Shown: piece by piece, positions 52,142 to 61,247 of the stretch
Numbering within the stretch: the stretch's first letter is position 1
Layout of the letters: each line of letters begins with the position of its first letter
NCBI RefSeq assembly: GCF_012290005.1
Contig: NZ_JAAXMS010000001.1
Coordinates: 372,001 to 436,000 of the forward strand
Direction of reading: 5' to 3'
DNA from: Crateriforma spongiae
Lineage (GTDB): Bacteria; Planctomycetota; Planctomycetia; Pirellulales; Pirellulaceae
DNA length: 64,000 nucleotides
Notes under the pieces: model-generated
Told to the model about the DNA's origin: nothing
The model's input: the letters and a program-made list of their open reading frames with translations, nothing else
Database searches by the model: none
Made by a program: the position numbers and the translations under genes

Positions 52142-52250
52142 CGAATGAAACCGGAGATTATTGGCTTGGGTCGAGTCAATGCACCGGAGATTCGGATGCG
52201 TCTGTAACAGATGCATCGAAACAGATGTTTCCCCCCGGCGACGCGCAACC

Positions 52251-53240
52251 CTAGCTTGCCTGTGGCGGCAACCAATCCAATCCCAGGTCCAACCACATGG
52301 CGCGGTGGGTCAATGCACCACTGCTGATTCGGTCCACGCCGGTCGCAGCGATTTCGCCGATCGTGTCGATCCTGACGTTCCCCGATGCTTCCAGCTGAAC
52401 GGAAGGGTTCAACTGGTTACGCATCGCGACCGCCTGACGCAACTGGTCCAGGGTGAAGTTGTCGACCAGGACGATATCGGGGCCGGCCGGCAAGACTGCT
52501 TGCAACTGATCCAAGCGATCGACTTCGATTTCGACGATGTCGGGGGCTGGCAACTGGTTGATGCGTCCGGAGCGCCACTGCAGTGCTTTGCGCACCGCGT
52601 CAGCGGGATCCAGTGGCGTACCCGGACCGCCACCCAAAGCAAGGTGGTTGTCTTTGATCAAAAAACCGTCGAACAGTCCGGTGCGATGGTTTTGGCCGCC
52701 GCCCATTCGAACGGCGTACTTTTCCAGGCGACGCCATCCCGGTGTTGTCTTGCGTGTGTCATAAACTTTTGCGTGGTGGCCTTCGATGGCTTGGACAAAT
52801 TCGCGGGTCTTGGTTGCGATCCCGCACAGCTTGCACAGGATGTTCAGGACGACGCGTTCGCTGGTCAACAAATCACGTGCGTTGCCTGACAACGTCACGA
52901 TCTTTTGTCCTGGGACCAGCGGTTGTCCGTCTTTGATGTGACACTCGTGATCGATGTCGGCATCAAATTCATCCAAGATCCAGGGGACCAACACCATTCC
53001 GGCAGCGACCCCGGGGGCACGCGGGACGATGGAGCATTGACCGCATGTTTCTTCGCCGATCAGACAGACCGTGGTCCAGTCGACCGATCGGCCCAGATCC
53101 TCGGCGATTGCCAGTCGGACCAGTTGCCGCAGATCGTTTTCCATCGTCTCATCGGGCACGACCGCCGCGTACTCCGGTGCAACCGGTGGGTTTTTGCCTT
53201 CACCGGCGTCGGTTGGATTGCTGGGGGCGTCGTCGGACAT
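52251..53240 (-). CDS. nadC: Nicotinate-nucleotide pyrophosphorylase (carboxylating), NadC
   Basis: 329 residues from the ATG at 53240 (a GTG precedes it). Quinolinate phosphoribosyltransferase of NAD synthesis: quinolinate plus PRPP gives nicotinate mononucleotide plus CO2. Motifs: LAIAEDLGRSVDWTT at the N-terminus, ERVVLNILCKLCGIATKT, the quinolinate-binding DTRKTTPGWRRLEKYAVRMG with GGQNHRTGLFDGFLIKDNH, then EIEVDRLDQL and LEASGNVRID, with GVDRISSGALTH at the C-terminus. All active-site basic residues are present. The first ~35 residues are an extra Pro/Glu-rich lead. No nadA or nadB is in the window. Confidence 0.97.
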   Translation of the reverse strand: MSDDAPSNPTDAGEGKNPPVAPEYAAVVPDETMENDLRQLVRLAIAEDLGRSVDWTTVCLIGEETCGQCSIVPRAPGVAAGMVLVPWILDEFDADIDHECHIKDGQPLVPGQKIVTLSGNARDLLTSERVVLNILCKLCGIATKTREFVQAIEGHHAKVYDTRKTTPGWRRLEKYAVRMGGGQNHRTGLFDGFLIKDNHLALGGGPGTPLDPADAVRKALQWRSGRINQLPAPDIVEIEVDRLDQLQAVLPAGPDIVLVDNFTLDQLRQAVAMRNQLNPSVQLEASGNVRIDTIGEIAATGVDRISSGALTHRAMWLDLGLDWLPPQAS

Positions 53241-53448
53241 CACGTCGGCCTGGTCGAATGGGGATCGGAGGGGGCGGCAGTTTGAAAGCTAGCAAATGCC
53301 CCAAAAATTTCGCGTGAAATACTTGCCGTATCGCGGGATGGTGAATCGAGAGTTCGTCGCTCAGGCGATACAATGATGCGACCGATTGGCGTCAGGGGCT
53401 TGCTTTGCGGACGGCAATTCGGCACTTGGCTACGGAGTGGGCATCGTG

Positions 53449-53970
53449 CGGCAGAATCATCTTGACGAATCGAACCGTGTTCGCGAAGTGGCGGAAGATC
53501 CGCTCGCGAATGAAAGCGTCATCGATGAAAAGATAACGCCTCCGCTGGCCACCGATCCGGTCCGCCGCCAATTGACCGTGATGCTGGTTTTGCTGGCGGC
53601 GACGTTGACCGCGGCCTGGTGCTTTCGACCGCAGTCCCCTGCCCCGGTTGGTGACACGTCCCGAGCGTCGAATGCGCCGGCTTGGCCGGACGAGAAAACC
53701 CAGCGAACGGGGCTGGTCATTGATTTAAACGAGGCGCCGCTGCGGGAGCTGAATTTGTTGCCGGGGGTCGGTCCCGTTCTGGCCGGCCGCATTTTGTCGG
53801 ATCGTCAGGCTCGCGGGCCATTTTCCGATTTGAACGATCTGGCGCGGGTGTCCGGGATTGGTCCCAAGACAATTGAGCGGATTCGCCCCTATGCTGTCGC
53901 TCAGGCGGCGTCTGGTTCGGCAACTGCCGATTCTCCTGTGCCCGACGGCTTCGTCGCCGCCCATCCTTAG
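53449..53970 (+). CDS. Membrane-anchored ComEA-like helix-hairpin-helix protein
   Basis: 173 residues from the GTG at 53449, which has GGAGTGGG upstream; the frame opens at a TTG at 53386. A single membrane helix lies near residues 40-60 (QLTVMLVLLAATLTAAWCF), so the C-terminal part is periplasmic. It carries the ComEA domain: IDLNEAPLRELNLLPGVGPV followed by LAGRILSDRQARGPFSDLND, then VSGIGPKTIERIRPY, i.e. two helix-hairpin-helix motifs that bind DNA backbone. Such proteins function in DNA uptake during natural transformation, but shorter homologues exist with unknown roles. No comEC is visible in the window. It is upstream of uvrB, with a 159-base gap. Confidence 0.85.
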   Translation, partial: RQNHLDESNRVREVAEDPLANESVIDEKITPPLATDPVRRQLTVMLVLLAATLTAAWCFRPQSPAPVGDTSRASNAPAWPDEKTQRTGLVIDLNEAPLRELNLLPGVGPVLAGRILSDRQARGPFSDLNDLARVSGIGPKTIERIRPYAVAQAASGSATADSPVPDGFVAAHP

Positions 53971-54129
53971 TTGTCATCGGTGATGGAACAACTTGCGGGT
54001 CAGCGGGTACGCTGGGCATCCCGTGGGTAGAGTTTTTCGGCGTTCGGCCGAAACGCTTCGTTGGGATTTTTGGGCCCTTCACGCCCGCACGCCCTGGTTC
54101 GATCCATTGCCGTCAATCCAAAGCGTCTG

Positions 54130-56268
54130 ATGACCACTGATTCGTCGACCGATTCCACTGCCAAGCTGCCCCGCGCCGATTTCCATTTGGCGTGTCCTTT
54201 CCCGCCGGCCGGTGATCAACCGCAAGCGATCGAGAAGCTGACGCGAGGGTTTGAAAGTGGTCGAGATTCGCAGGTTCTGTTGGGAGCGACGGGCACGGGG
54301 AAGACTTACACCATGGCCAACGTGATTGCCAACGTCGGCCGGCCTGCGATCGTCTTGAGTCACAACAAAACGCTGGCGGCCCAGTTGTATGCCGAGTTCA
54401 AGGAGTTTTTTCCTGAGAACGCGGTCCACTACTTCGTCAGCTACTACGACTATTACCAACCCGAGGCCTACATCCCCCAACGTGACGTCTACATCGAAAA
54501 GGATGCGTCGATCAATGAGGAGATCGATCGTTTGCGGCTGGCGACGACCAGTTCGCTGGTCAGCCGCCGGGATGTTGTGATCGTCGCCTCGGTCAGCAGT
54601 ATCTACGGCTTGGGTTCGCCGGAAGATTACAAGCAACTGATCGTGGGATTGCGTGTCGGTGAAAACACGCGACGCGATCATCTGCTGTTGAAGCTGGTCG
54701 ACATCCAGTACGACCGCAACGACGTCGCCTTTGAACGTGGCAAGTTTCGAGTGCGGGGCGATTCGATCGAGCTGTGGCCCAGCTATGAAGAATTCGCCTA
54801 TCGCATTGAAATGTGGGGCGATGAAATCGAAAAGATCAGCATCATCAAGCCAGTCAGCGGCGAAGTCATCAAGGTCGTTGATCAGCTTTATATCTATCCG
54901 GCCAAGCACTTTGTGATGCCGGAGGATCGCATTCAACGCGCATTGCGTGTGATTCGCGAAGAGCTGGCGCAACAGTTGGAGACGTTTCAAAAGCAGGGCA
55001 AGCTGTTGGAAGCCCAGCGGTTGTCAGCCCGGACCAAGTTCGATTTGGAAATGTTGGCCGAAGTTGGGCATTGCCCAGGGATCGAAAACTACAGCCGCCC
55101 GTTGTCGGGCAAGCCACCGGGGGCGACCCCCGATACGTTGTACGATTTCTTTCCCAAGGACTTCATCACCTTTATCGACGAATCGCACGTGACCGTTCCT
55201 CAAGTTCGGGCGATGTATGCCGGCGACCGCAGCCGCAAGTTGACGCTGGTGGATCACGGATTTCGGTTGCCCAGTGCGCTGGACAACCGGCCGCTGAAGT
55301 TCGAGGAATGGGAACAGCGGAATCACCAGATTTGTTTCGTCAGCGCGACGCCGGCCGAATATGAACTGGGGCGAACCCGCGGCGAGGTGGTCGAACAAAT
55401 CATTCGGCCGACTGGATTGTTGGATCCGGTGGTCGAGGTGGTTTCCGCTCGCGGCCAGGTTGCTCATTTGTTGGAGGAAATTCGCGACCGAGCGGCCAAG
55501 AACGAACGTGTCTTGGTGACGGCGTTGACCAAACGCCTGGCCGAAGACCTTTCCACATTCTTGCAAGAACAGAACGTGCGGTGTCGATGGCTGCACAGTG
55601 AATTGAACGCGTTCGAACGCGTGGATTTGTTGCAGGAGCTTCGCAGCGGCGTGTTCGATTGTCTGGTCGGCGTGAACTTGTTGCGCGAAGGCTTGGATTT
55701 GCCCGAGGTTTCCTTGGTCGCGATTTTGGATGCCGACAAAGAAGGTTTCCTGCGCAGCGAGACATCGCTGGTTCAAACGATCGGTCGTGCCGCTCGGAAT
55801 GCCAATTCAAAGGTCATTTTGTACGCCGACAAAGTCACCGAAGCGATGCAGCTTGCGATCGACGAAACGGAACGACGCCGCAAATTGCAGATCGAATACA
55901 ACCGCGAGCATGGGATTGTCCCCAAGACCGTTTTGAAAACGATCCGGCCGGGAATCGAATCCGAAGCGGCCAAGCACCGCAGAACCACGGCGGCGGCCAA
56001 AGAGGAAGAAGAAGCCGTTTACATCACGATCGAGTATGTCGACGCGCTGGAGCAAGAGATGCTGGCGGCAGCGGAAGACTTGGAATTCGAGCGTGCCGCG
56101 GCGTTGCGGGATCGCGTGATGCAGCTGAAAGACAACATCGGAAAACCGCTGTCGGAGATCGAACAGGATTCGTCCGGTTCGGGCAATGTCGGACGTCAGC
56201 GGAAACGTCGCAAAGGTCAACGCCAAGGATCGGGCCGGACAAAGGTGCCGCGGCCCAAGCGTGGATGA
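54130..56268 (+). CDS. uvrB: UvrABC excision nuclease subunit UvrB
   Basis: 712 residues from the ATG at 54130 (the open frame starts at a TTG at 54061). UvrB is the damage-verifying helicase-like subunit of nucleotide excision repair. Walker A is GATGTGKT at 52-59. The beta-hairpin YYDYYQPEAYIPQRDVYIEK contacts the damaged strand. DESH is present as FIDESHVTVPQVRAMYAGDR, and motif VI is QTIGRAARN. The C-terminal UVR motif (VDALEQEMLAAAEDLEFERA) binds UvrC. A basic Lys/Arg/Gly tail (RKRRKGQRQG...) of ~30 residues extends the protein. Lengths and motifs are otherwise typical. No other uvr genes are nearby. Confidence 0.98.
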   Translation: MTTDSSTDSTAKLPRADFHLACPFPPAGDQPQAIEKLTRGFESGRDSQVLLGATGTGKTYTMANVIANVGRPAIVLSHNKTLAAQLYAEFKEFFPENAVHYFVSYYDYYQPEAYIPQRDVYIEKDASINEEIDRLRLATTSSLVSRRDVVIVASVSSIYGLGSPEDYKQLIVGLRVGENTRRDHLLLKLVDIQYDRNDVAFERGKFRVRGDSIELWPSYEEFAYRIEMWGDEIEKISIIKPVSGEVIKVVDQLYIYPAKHFVMPEDRIQRALRVIREELAQQLETFQKQGKLLEAQRLSARTKFDLEMLAEVGHCPGIENYSRPLSGKPPGATPDTLYDFFPKDFITFIDESHVTVPQVRAMYAGDRSRKLTLVDHGFRLPSALDNRPLKFEEWEQRNHQICFVSATPAEYELGRTRGEVVEQIIRPTGLLDPVVEVVSARGQVAHLLEEIRDRAAKNERVLVTALTKRLAEDLSTFLQEQNVRCRWLHSELNAFERVDLLQELRSGVFDCLVGVNLLREGLDLPEVSLVAILDADKEGFLRSETSLVQTIGRAARNANSKVILYADKVTEAMQLAIDETERRRKLQIEYNREHGIVPKTVLKTIRPGIESEAAKHRRTTAAAKEEEEAVYITIEYVDALEQEMLAAAEDLEFERAAALRDRVMQLKDNIGKPLSEIEQDSSGSGNVGRQRKRRKGQRQGSGRTKVPRPKRG

Positions 56269-56334
56269 TGGTTTGCGAATCGTTCCAACCGATGCATCGC
56301 AGTGACGCATCGTTTGGATTTTCATCCCATTGGA

Positions 56335-57054
56335 TTAACGACCGACCAAACGGAATTCGATCGCCGACGACAGGATGAATCCGTCGTCGGTGCCCAGTTG
56401 GCCGTTTTGATAGCTGGCCATGTCCGACAGGAACTCAAACTTCATCATCGGGCGTGCCGCAACGCCGAAGAAGCAAGCTTCGGTACGCAGGGCGACCGAA
56501 TAGGTGGTCGTGAATTCATCGATCGTTTCGACCGGCCCGGCTGCGGGCGTGAAGGTGCCGTTCAGGTCATACAGCCCCAGGCCAAAATCGATCCAAAACG
56601 GACGGTGACCGAACATGGATTCGAATCCAGCGACGACTTTACCGCCCGTGTAGTCGTTTTCCAGGTTGGTGCCGGCGAAGTCTTGGTCGAAGGTCATTTG
56701 GCTGAATCCGCCACCGGCCGAAAGGTCGGCAAAGCTGAATTCCCACGTGTCACGCAGCAAACCTTCGTAGCCGAACAGGCTGGTATCGCCCGCGTCGCCG
56801 TAAAAGATCGAACCTTCGATGCTGGTGCGATAGCCGTCAAAGCGGTGATGACCACGCAGGCGGGCCAAGAACCCGTAGTCGTCTTGGTCATCGCTTGCCG
56901 CGCCGACTTCATAGGTCGGAAGGAACGGGGCCCAGCTGCCGACGGAGCCACTGATTTCGCTGCCATCGACGGCGGCGGCTTGGCGTACGTCGGCGCTGCA
57001 GCAGGCGATCGCGATCGCCAAGCCGGCCAACAGTTTGAATGTTTTCAGTTTCAC
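56335..57054 (-). CDS. Probable outer-membrane beta-barrel protein
   Basis: 239 residues from a GTG (57054) that opens a signal peptide (KLKTFKLLAGLAIAIACCSA) with GGAG upstream; an ATG at 57081 is an alternative. The mature protein is rich in alternating aromatic/Gly strands: DDYGFLARLRGHHRFDGYRT, SIEGSIFYGDAGDTSLFGYE, WEFSFADLSAGGGFSQMTFD, RPFWIDFGLGLYDLNGTF, KFEFLSDMAS, and a C-terminal strand ILSSAIEFRLVGR. This pattern suggests an 8-12-stranded barrel. I recognise no named family; it may be related to other planctomycete outer-membrane proteins. Confidence 0.65.
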   Translation of the reverse strand: MKLKTFKLLAGLAIAIACCSADVRQAAAVDGSEISGSVGSWAPFLPTYEVGAASDDQDDYGFLARLRGHHRFDGYRTSIEGSIFYGDAGDTSLFGYEGLLRDTWEFSFADLSAGGGFSQMTFDQDFAGTNLENDYTGGKVVAGFESMFGHRPFWIDFGLGLYDLNGTFTPAAGPVETIDEFTTTYSVALRTEACFFGVAARPMMKFEFLSDMASYQNGQLGTDDGFILSSAIEFRLVGR

Positions 57055-57353
57055 GGCCCTGGGTTCTCCATGGACAGACAACGGATACGACGGGAGGTAA
57101 GTTCGCCATCGGCATCACGCTGACCAGAGCGACAAAAAATCCCGTACCCTCCGTTCAGGGCAGACGAATTGAGCGCCACCTGCATTGGCCACGAAAACGG
57201 TATCGGTCGCGGCGACTTTAGCGTTCGCGAAAGGAGGCTCAGCCGCACCGACTGGACGGACCGCTGGCAATAATCGAAGCCGCTAAGAAATCGGCGGCAA
57301 GGAGTTTCGATCCCGAGTGCTCAAGATCTGGGGGCGGGGCCGGTTCCGAGGAG

Positions 57354-58646
57354 TCAGGTGCGACTTAGGATGCTGGCGACCGCAGAGCCTTCCGACGTGT
57401 GGGCCAAACACAGAACGTCGCCATCGGGTGAACCGAAGGCATCGCCGCGGCCCGCGTCGGCCAACCAGCAGGCACCCGTCGCAATGGCAAACGATCCACT
57501 GGCCGCACCGGTGTGTCCGATCAATCGCATCGGCTGGATTCTGGGGCAATCCGCCAGATGGCCTTTCAGTGCATCGTTTTCTGCGCTGTCCATCGACGGA
57601 TCACCCATCGCATGGCTGACCACGCCGCCGATGTCTGATTCGGTGCGACCCGCCTTAGACAAGGCCGCGTCGATGGCGTTGCGAATCGCCGTGGACGAAC
57701 CACGCCCGGCTGATACGCAACGCTTGCTGGTGCGGGCACGCTGCTTCATGGAATCCGCTGGGCTGAACCGCGACGCGATTCCCGAGATACGGACGATCGG
57801 TTCGGCGTTGCGTTTGGCCATGCTGTCGGCGGTTTCCAGGGTGAAGGCGACACTGCCTTCGCCGCCGATGACCCCGGCGTTGCAGCGCAGCGGGTCACAG
57901 GGAAACGTCACCGCGGATTCCGGCGCAAAAGCGGGCAGATCGTGCCGGTACAACAAGCGGGTGGAATTGATTCGCGTCCCGGCAGCGCCACAGATGACCA
58001 AATCCGCGATGCCACGATTCAGACAAGACATCGATTCGATCACCGCCGCCGGTCCCGAGACATCCCCCAAGACCAAGGTATTGTTGGGGCCCTGGGCGTT
58101 GATCGCGATTCCGATTTGGCATGCCGGCATATTCGGCAGGTACTTCAGCATCCACAGCGGCATGATCCCTTTCATTGCCGAGCGGCCGAAATCGGCTTCG
58201 CGGATCTGACCGTCTTCGTCGCGGCAGTCTTCGACGGCCTTGATCATTTCGTTGGGCGAACCGTACAGCATTTCGCTGCCAAAGACGGTTGCCACACGAT
58301 CCGACGCAATGTCACCGTCATCGTCGGCGGGCAACCGATCGGACCAACCTGAATCATCCATCGCCAATTGGGATGCCGCGAAAGCCGTTTGGATTTCGCG
58401 GCACATGACCTTCAACGCTTTTCGCGGACGCACGTATTGTTTGGCGTCAAAGCCGGTCACCGGGGCACCGATCCAGAACGGCTGTTGGGCCTGATCGGGC
58501 GTGGGTTTGGCACCGTCATCTTCACGTTCAATCAGAGACCGGATTCCGGAGCGTCCGGTGGTCAAACCGGTCCAAAAGTCCGACCGTCCCAGTCCGACCG
58601 GCGAAATGATTCCGATGCCGGTGATGAATACGTCAGACTGTGGCAT
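57354..58646 (-). CDS. Beta-ketoacyl synthase-like protein lacking the catalytic cysteine
   Basis: 430 residues from the ATG at 58646. The thiolase-fold KAS architecture is complete: N-terminal DVFITGIGIISPVGLGRSDF, GPNNTLVLGDVSG where a normal enzyme has GPN....ACA.G, VSHAMGDPSMDSAENDAL (the first active-site His) and LIGHTGAASGSFAIATGA (the second His). The residue aligned with the nucleophilic Cys is Asp195 (codon 58062-58064). The two His are retained, so the enzyme could decarboxylate or act as a structural partner but not form the usual acyl-thioester. KAS-like subunits without Cys include chain-length-factor proteins, where Gln usually replaces it. No acyl carrier protein or second KAS is adjacent. 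It is downstream of the acetyltransferase-like gene on the same strand (152-base gap). Confidence 0.9.
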   Translation of the reverse strand: MPQSDVFITGIGIISPVGLGRSDFWTGLTTGRSGIRSLIEREDDGAKPTPDQAQQPFWIGAPVTGFDAKQYVRPRKALKVMCREIQTAFAASQLAMDDSGWSDRLPADDDGDIASDRVATVFGSEMLYGSPNEMIKAVEDCRDEDGQIREADFGRSAMKGIMPLWMLKYLPNMPACQIGIAINAQGPNNTLVLGDVSGPAAVIESMSCLNRGIADLVICGAAGTRINSTRLLYRHDLPAFAPESAVTFPCDPLRCNAGVIGGEGSVAFTLETADSMAKRNAEPIVRISGIASRFSPADSMKQRARTSKRCVSAGRGSSTAIRNAIDAALSKAGRTESDIGGVVSHAMGDPSMDSAENDALKGHLADCPRIQPMRLIGHTGAASGSFAIATGACWLADAGRGDAFGSPDGDVLCLAHTSEGSAVASILSRT

Positions 58647-58798
58647 AAACGAAAGCGGACGGCGGCGTGTTTGCGGCGGACGGGCGACGAGCAAGGATTC
58701 CGGCGACGGCACCGGCGGGCAACGGCGGGGATGCGATAGTCCAGCCGTTGGGCCCGATTATGGTTGCAGATGGGGCCGATGCCTAGGCAAGCCGTCGT

Positions 58799-59932
58799 TT
58801 AAACATCGACACTGCGGTCGTACAGACGCAGGGTTTTGCGGCGACGGGCTCCACCCCGTTCGATCGTGTTTCGCGACAGCGAATTAGATTCCAGCACCCA
58901 GCTGAACTCACCAATTTCGATGCCGTATTCCAATGCGTCTGGCAAAATTCGGGCCAGCGTCACCAGGCCCAGACCCCATTTTTGATAGGTCGGCAGGACG
59001 TTTGTGCTGATCACCCGCAATCGTTTGATGTTTTTTCGCTGGGTCAGCAGGCTGAGCCAGCCCAGTGGGAACAGCTTGCCGCCGATCCGCCGGATGATCG
59101 GGTTGTAATCCAGCAAACCGAAGCCGGCACCGACCGGTTCCCCGTCGATTTCAGCGATACTGGTCAATTCGGGCACGATCAGGTGTTTCAAGCCCGCGGC
59201 CTGATGATTGATCTCCGCTTCGCTCATCGGCACGTAGCCCCAGGTCCGCTGCAGCGACAGATTGTAGATTTCCAAAAAGGATCGGACGTCTTTGGCAAAA
59301 CGTTTCCGATCCAAGGGACGACAGGCCACATCGAATCGATTGGTGGCTTCTTGAATGACGAATGCCAACTTGGGATCCAAGTCATTCAGTTCATCCATGT
59401 GGGCGTCGTAACAGAACATGTCTTGGCATTTGATAAAGCCGAACGCTTCGATCAAATCGCCATAGAAGGTCTGGTTGTAGGGAATCAAGAACGTCGGCGG
59501 CGTATCGAATCCGTCGACCAGCAGACCGCATTCATAATTCAGGCTCGGGTGCACCGGGCCGCGGACGTCGGTCAATCCTTTTTCTTTCAACCACCGGCAG
59601 GCCGCGGCCAACAGTGCGTCGCTGGCTTCTTGATCGTTCTCGCACTCATAGAAACCGAAAAATCCCAGCTTGTCGTCGTGGTAACGGTTGTGGGCATGGT
59701 TGGCGATGGCGACCACACGTCCGACCACGCGATCACCGCGGCGGGCCAGGAACGCTTGGGAATCGGCATCCAGATAAAACGGGTGAGGCTTGAAGTTCAC
59801 CAGTTCTTTTCGCACCGACCACAGCGGCGGAACCCAATTCGGGTCGTTTTGGTACAGCCGTTTTTCCAGTGCCAAAAATTCTTTTCGGTCACGGCGGGAT
59901 GTGACGGCGTCGCAGCGGATCGGTTGGGTCAT
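58799..59932 (-). CDS. GNAT-like acetyltransferase family protein
   Basis: 377 residues from the ATG at 59932; the frame extends 40 codons upstream without support. Recognisable pieces: DRKEFLALEKRLYQNDPNWV, LDADSQAFLARRGDRVVGRV (an acetyl-CoA-binding-like strand with following loop) and VRGPVHPSLNYECGLLVDGF. The C-terminal half has a second GNAT-like segment (SIAEIDGEPVGAGFGLLDYN, RLRVISTNVLPTYQKWGL). This is the long 'N-acetyltransferase/hypothetical' family seen in many planctomycetes and proteobacteria, of about this length. The substrate is unknown. It diverges from the methyltransferase gene at 60086. Confidence 0.8.
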   Translation of the reverse strand: MTQPIRCDAVTSRRDRKEFLALEKRLYQNDPNWVPPLWSVRKELVNFKPHPFYLDADSQAFLARRGDRVVGRVVAIANHAHNRYHDDKLGFFGFYECENDQEASDALLAAACRWLKEKGLTDVRGPVHPSLNYECGLLVDGFDTPPTFLIPYNQTFYGDLIEAFGFIKCQDMFCYDAHMDELNDLDPKLAFVIQEATNRFDVACRPLDRKRFAKDVRSFLEIYNLSLQRTWGYVPMSEAEINHQAAGLKHLIVPELTSIAEIDGEPVGAGFGLLDYNPIIRRIGGKLFPLGWLSLLTQRKNIKRLRVISTNVLPTYQKWGLGLVTLARILPDALEYGIEIGEFSWVLESNSLSRNTIERGGARRRKTLRLYDRSVDV

Positions 59933-60085
59933 GGATGGATTCGGTCGACGTGGATGCGATAGCGATACGTGGGCGAAATCAGGGCGGGAAACGCCACGAG
60001 GCGGCACGGTGACGGTTGGCCCGGCATCGGATTGGTCTAAACTTTCGGCCAAAACATAACAGACCCACCCCCGGACGTTTCAGCG

Positions 60086-60991
60086 GTGACTTCATCGACG
60101 CGACCAATCCTGCGCAGCCCCGCCAATCCCACCATTCGGCGTTTGGTGCGGCTTCGTGACAACCGCCGTCGCCGCCAAGCCGGACGATTTTTGATCGATG
60201 GTTGGCGTGAAACGGCGGCCGCGGTGCAGTCTGGACTATGCCCCGAAGCGATCTATGTTTCGGCGAATCAAGGATCTCGTTCGGGAAAACAGGCGGATGC
60301 CGCCGCCTCGGAGATGGTCTCCGCGACAGGCGAAGCGGCATGGTCCGATTGGCTGCCCGGCGACGAGTTTGACCAGGACGCTCGAACGGTCTTGAAGGCC
60401 ACGCCGATCATCCAGCCGGTCAGTCCGGCGGTCATGAGCCGGATCAGTTACGGGCAGAACGCTCGCGGTGCGGTTGCCGAGTTTATGCAACCGGATTGGT
60501 CGCTGTCGCGTCTGGATCTTCCGGCCAGCCCGCTGCTGTTGGTGCTGGATTCGATCGAAAAGCCGGGGAACCTGGGGGCCGTTTTTCGATCCGCTGACGC
60601 GGCCGGGGTCGATGCGATCCTGATCACCGGCGATTCCGTCGATCCCTTCAACGCCAATGCGATCCGGTCCAGCTTGGGGACGCTGTTCACCGTGCCCGCC
60701 GCGGTGGCCGATCGTGACCAAGTCGCAGAATTTTTGAATTCGCGGAACATCGTCGCGTACGCGGCCCGGGTCGAAGGCGCCGAATTGTTGTGGGAATGCG
60801 ATCTGACGGGGCCCGTGGCGGTCGTTTTGGGCAGCGAGGCGAAGGGGCTGGGGAGCCACTGGCGGTCATGCGGCGGGCGTCCGGTGCGCGGGATTCGGAT
60901 CCCCATGTCTGGGAGTGCCGACAGTCTGAATTTGTCGATTTCAGCGGCTGTGATTGCATTTGAGGCCGCACGACGGCGTCAATCCGAATGA
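60086..60991 (+). CDS. SpoU/TrmH-family RNA 2'-O-methyltransferase
   Basis: 301 residues starting at GTG. An N-terminal SpoU substrate-binding region (NPTIRRLVRLRDNRRRRQAG, RFLIDG) precedes the SPOUT catalytic domain. The three SPOUT motifs are present: LDSIEKPGNLGAVFRSADAA (motif 1 with the catalytic Arg), PVAVVLGSEAKGLGSHW (motif 2) and IPMSGSADSLNLSISAAVIA (motif 3, forming the knot). It uses SAM to methylate a ribose in tRNA or rRNA; the exact site cannot be told from sequence. It lies 153 bases from the divergent acetyltransferase-like gene. Confidence 0.95.
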   Translation: MTSSTRPILRSPANPTIRRLVRLRDNRRRRQAGRFLIDGWRETAAAVQSGLCPEAIYVSANQGSRSGKQADAAASEMVSATGEAAWSDWLPGDEFDQDARTVLKATPIIQPVSPAVMSRISYGQNARGAVAEFMQPDWSLSRLDLPASPLLLVLDSIEKPGNLGAVFRSADAAGVDAILITGDSVDPFNANAIRSSLGTLFTVPAAVADRDQVAEFLNSRNIVAYAARVEGAELLWECDLTGPVAVVLGSEAKGLGSHWRSCGGRPVRGIRIPMSGSADSLNLSISAAVIAFEAARRRQSE

Positions 60992-61247
60992 CCAAACCCG
61001 CTGTGGCAATCAGCACCAAACTTCGCATCGACAGAATCGTTAATGTCGCGGTCGGGTGGTTCCGATAACACAAGCATCCGAGTCCGTCGCCGCGCCGACG
61101 CATGCCCAGTGGCCTGCTGACTTCGCGACCGATCGGGTTCAAGGTTTTTTGCGCCGGGGGGGTGCAGAGGCCAAGACGCTTCAATGCAAGGATGCGCAGG
61201 TGGGTGACCGTCGACTCCAAAGCGGCCAACGAAAGAATCCCGAAAAC

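Noticed and set aside
54079-54990. A 303-codon minus-strand frame across the start of uvrB
   Set aside because: Antisense to highly conserved UvrB motifs; composition (Arg/Asp/Gln-rich) is typical of a shadow frame.
58982-59962. A 326-codon plus-strand frame opposite the acetyltransferase-like gene
   Set aside because: The minus-strand protein has family motifs and a good start; the plus frame has none.
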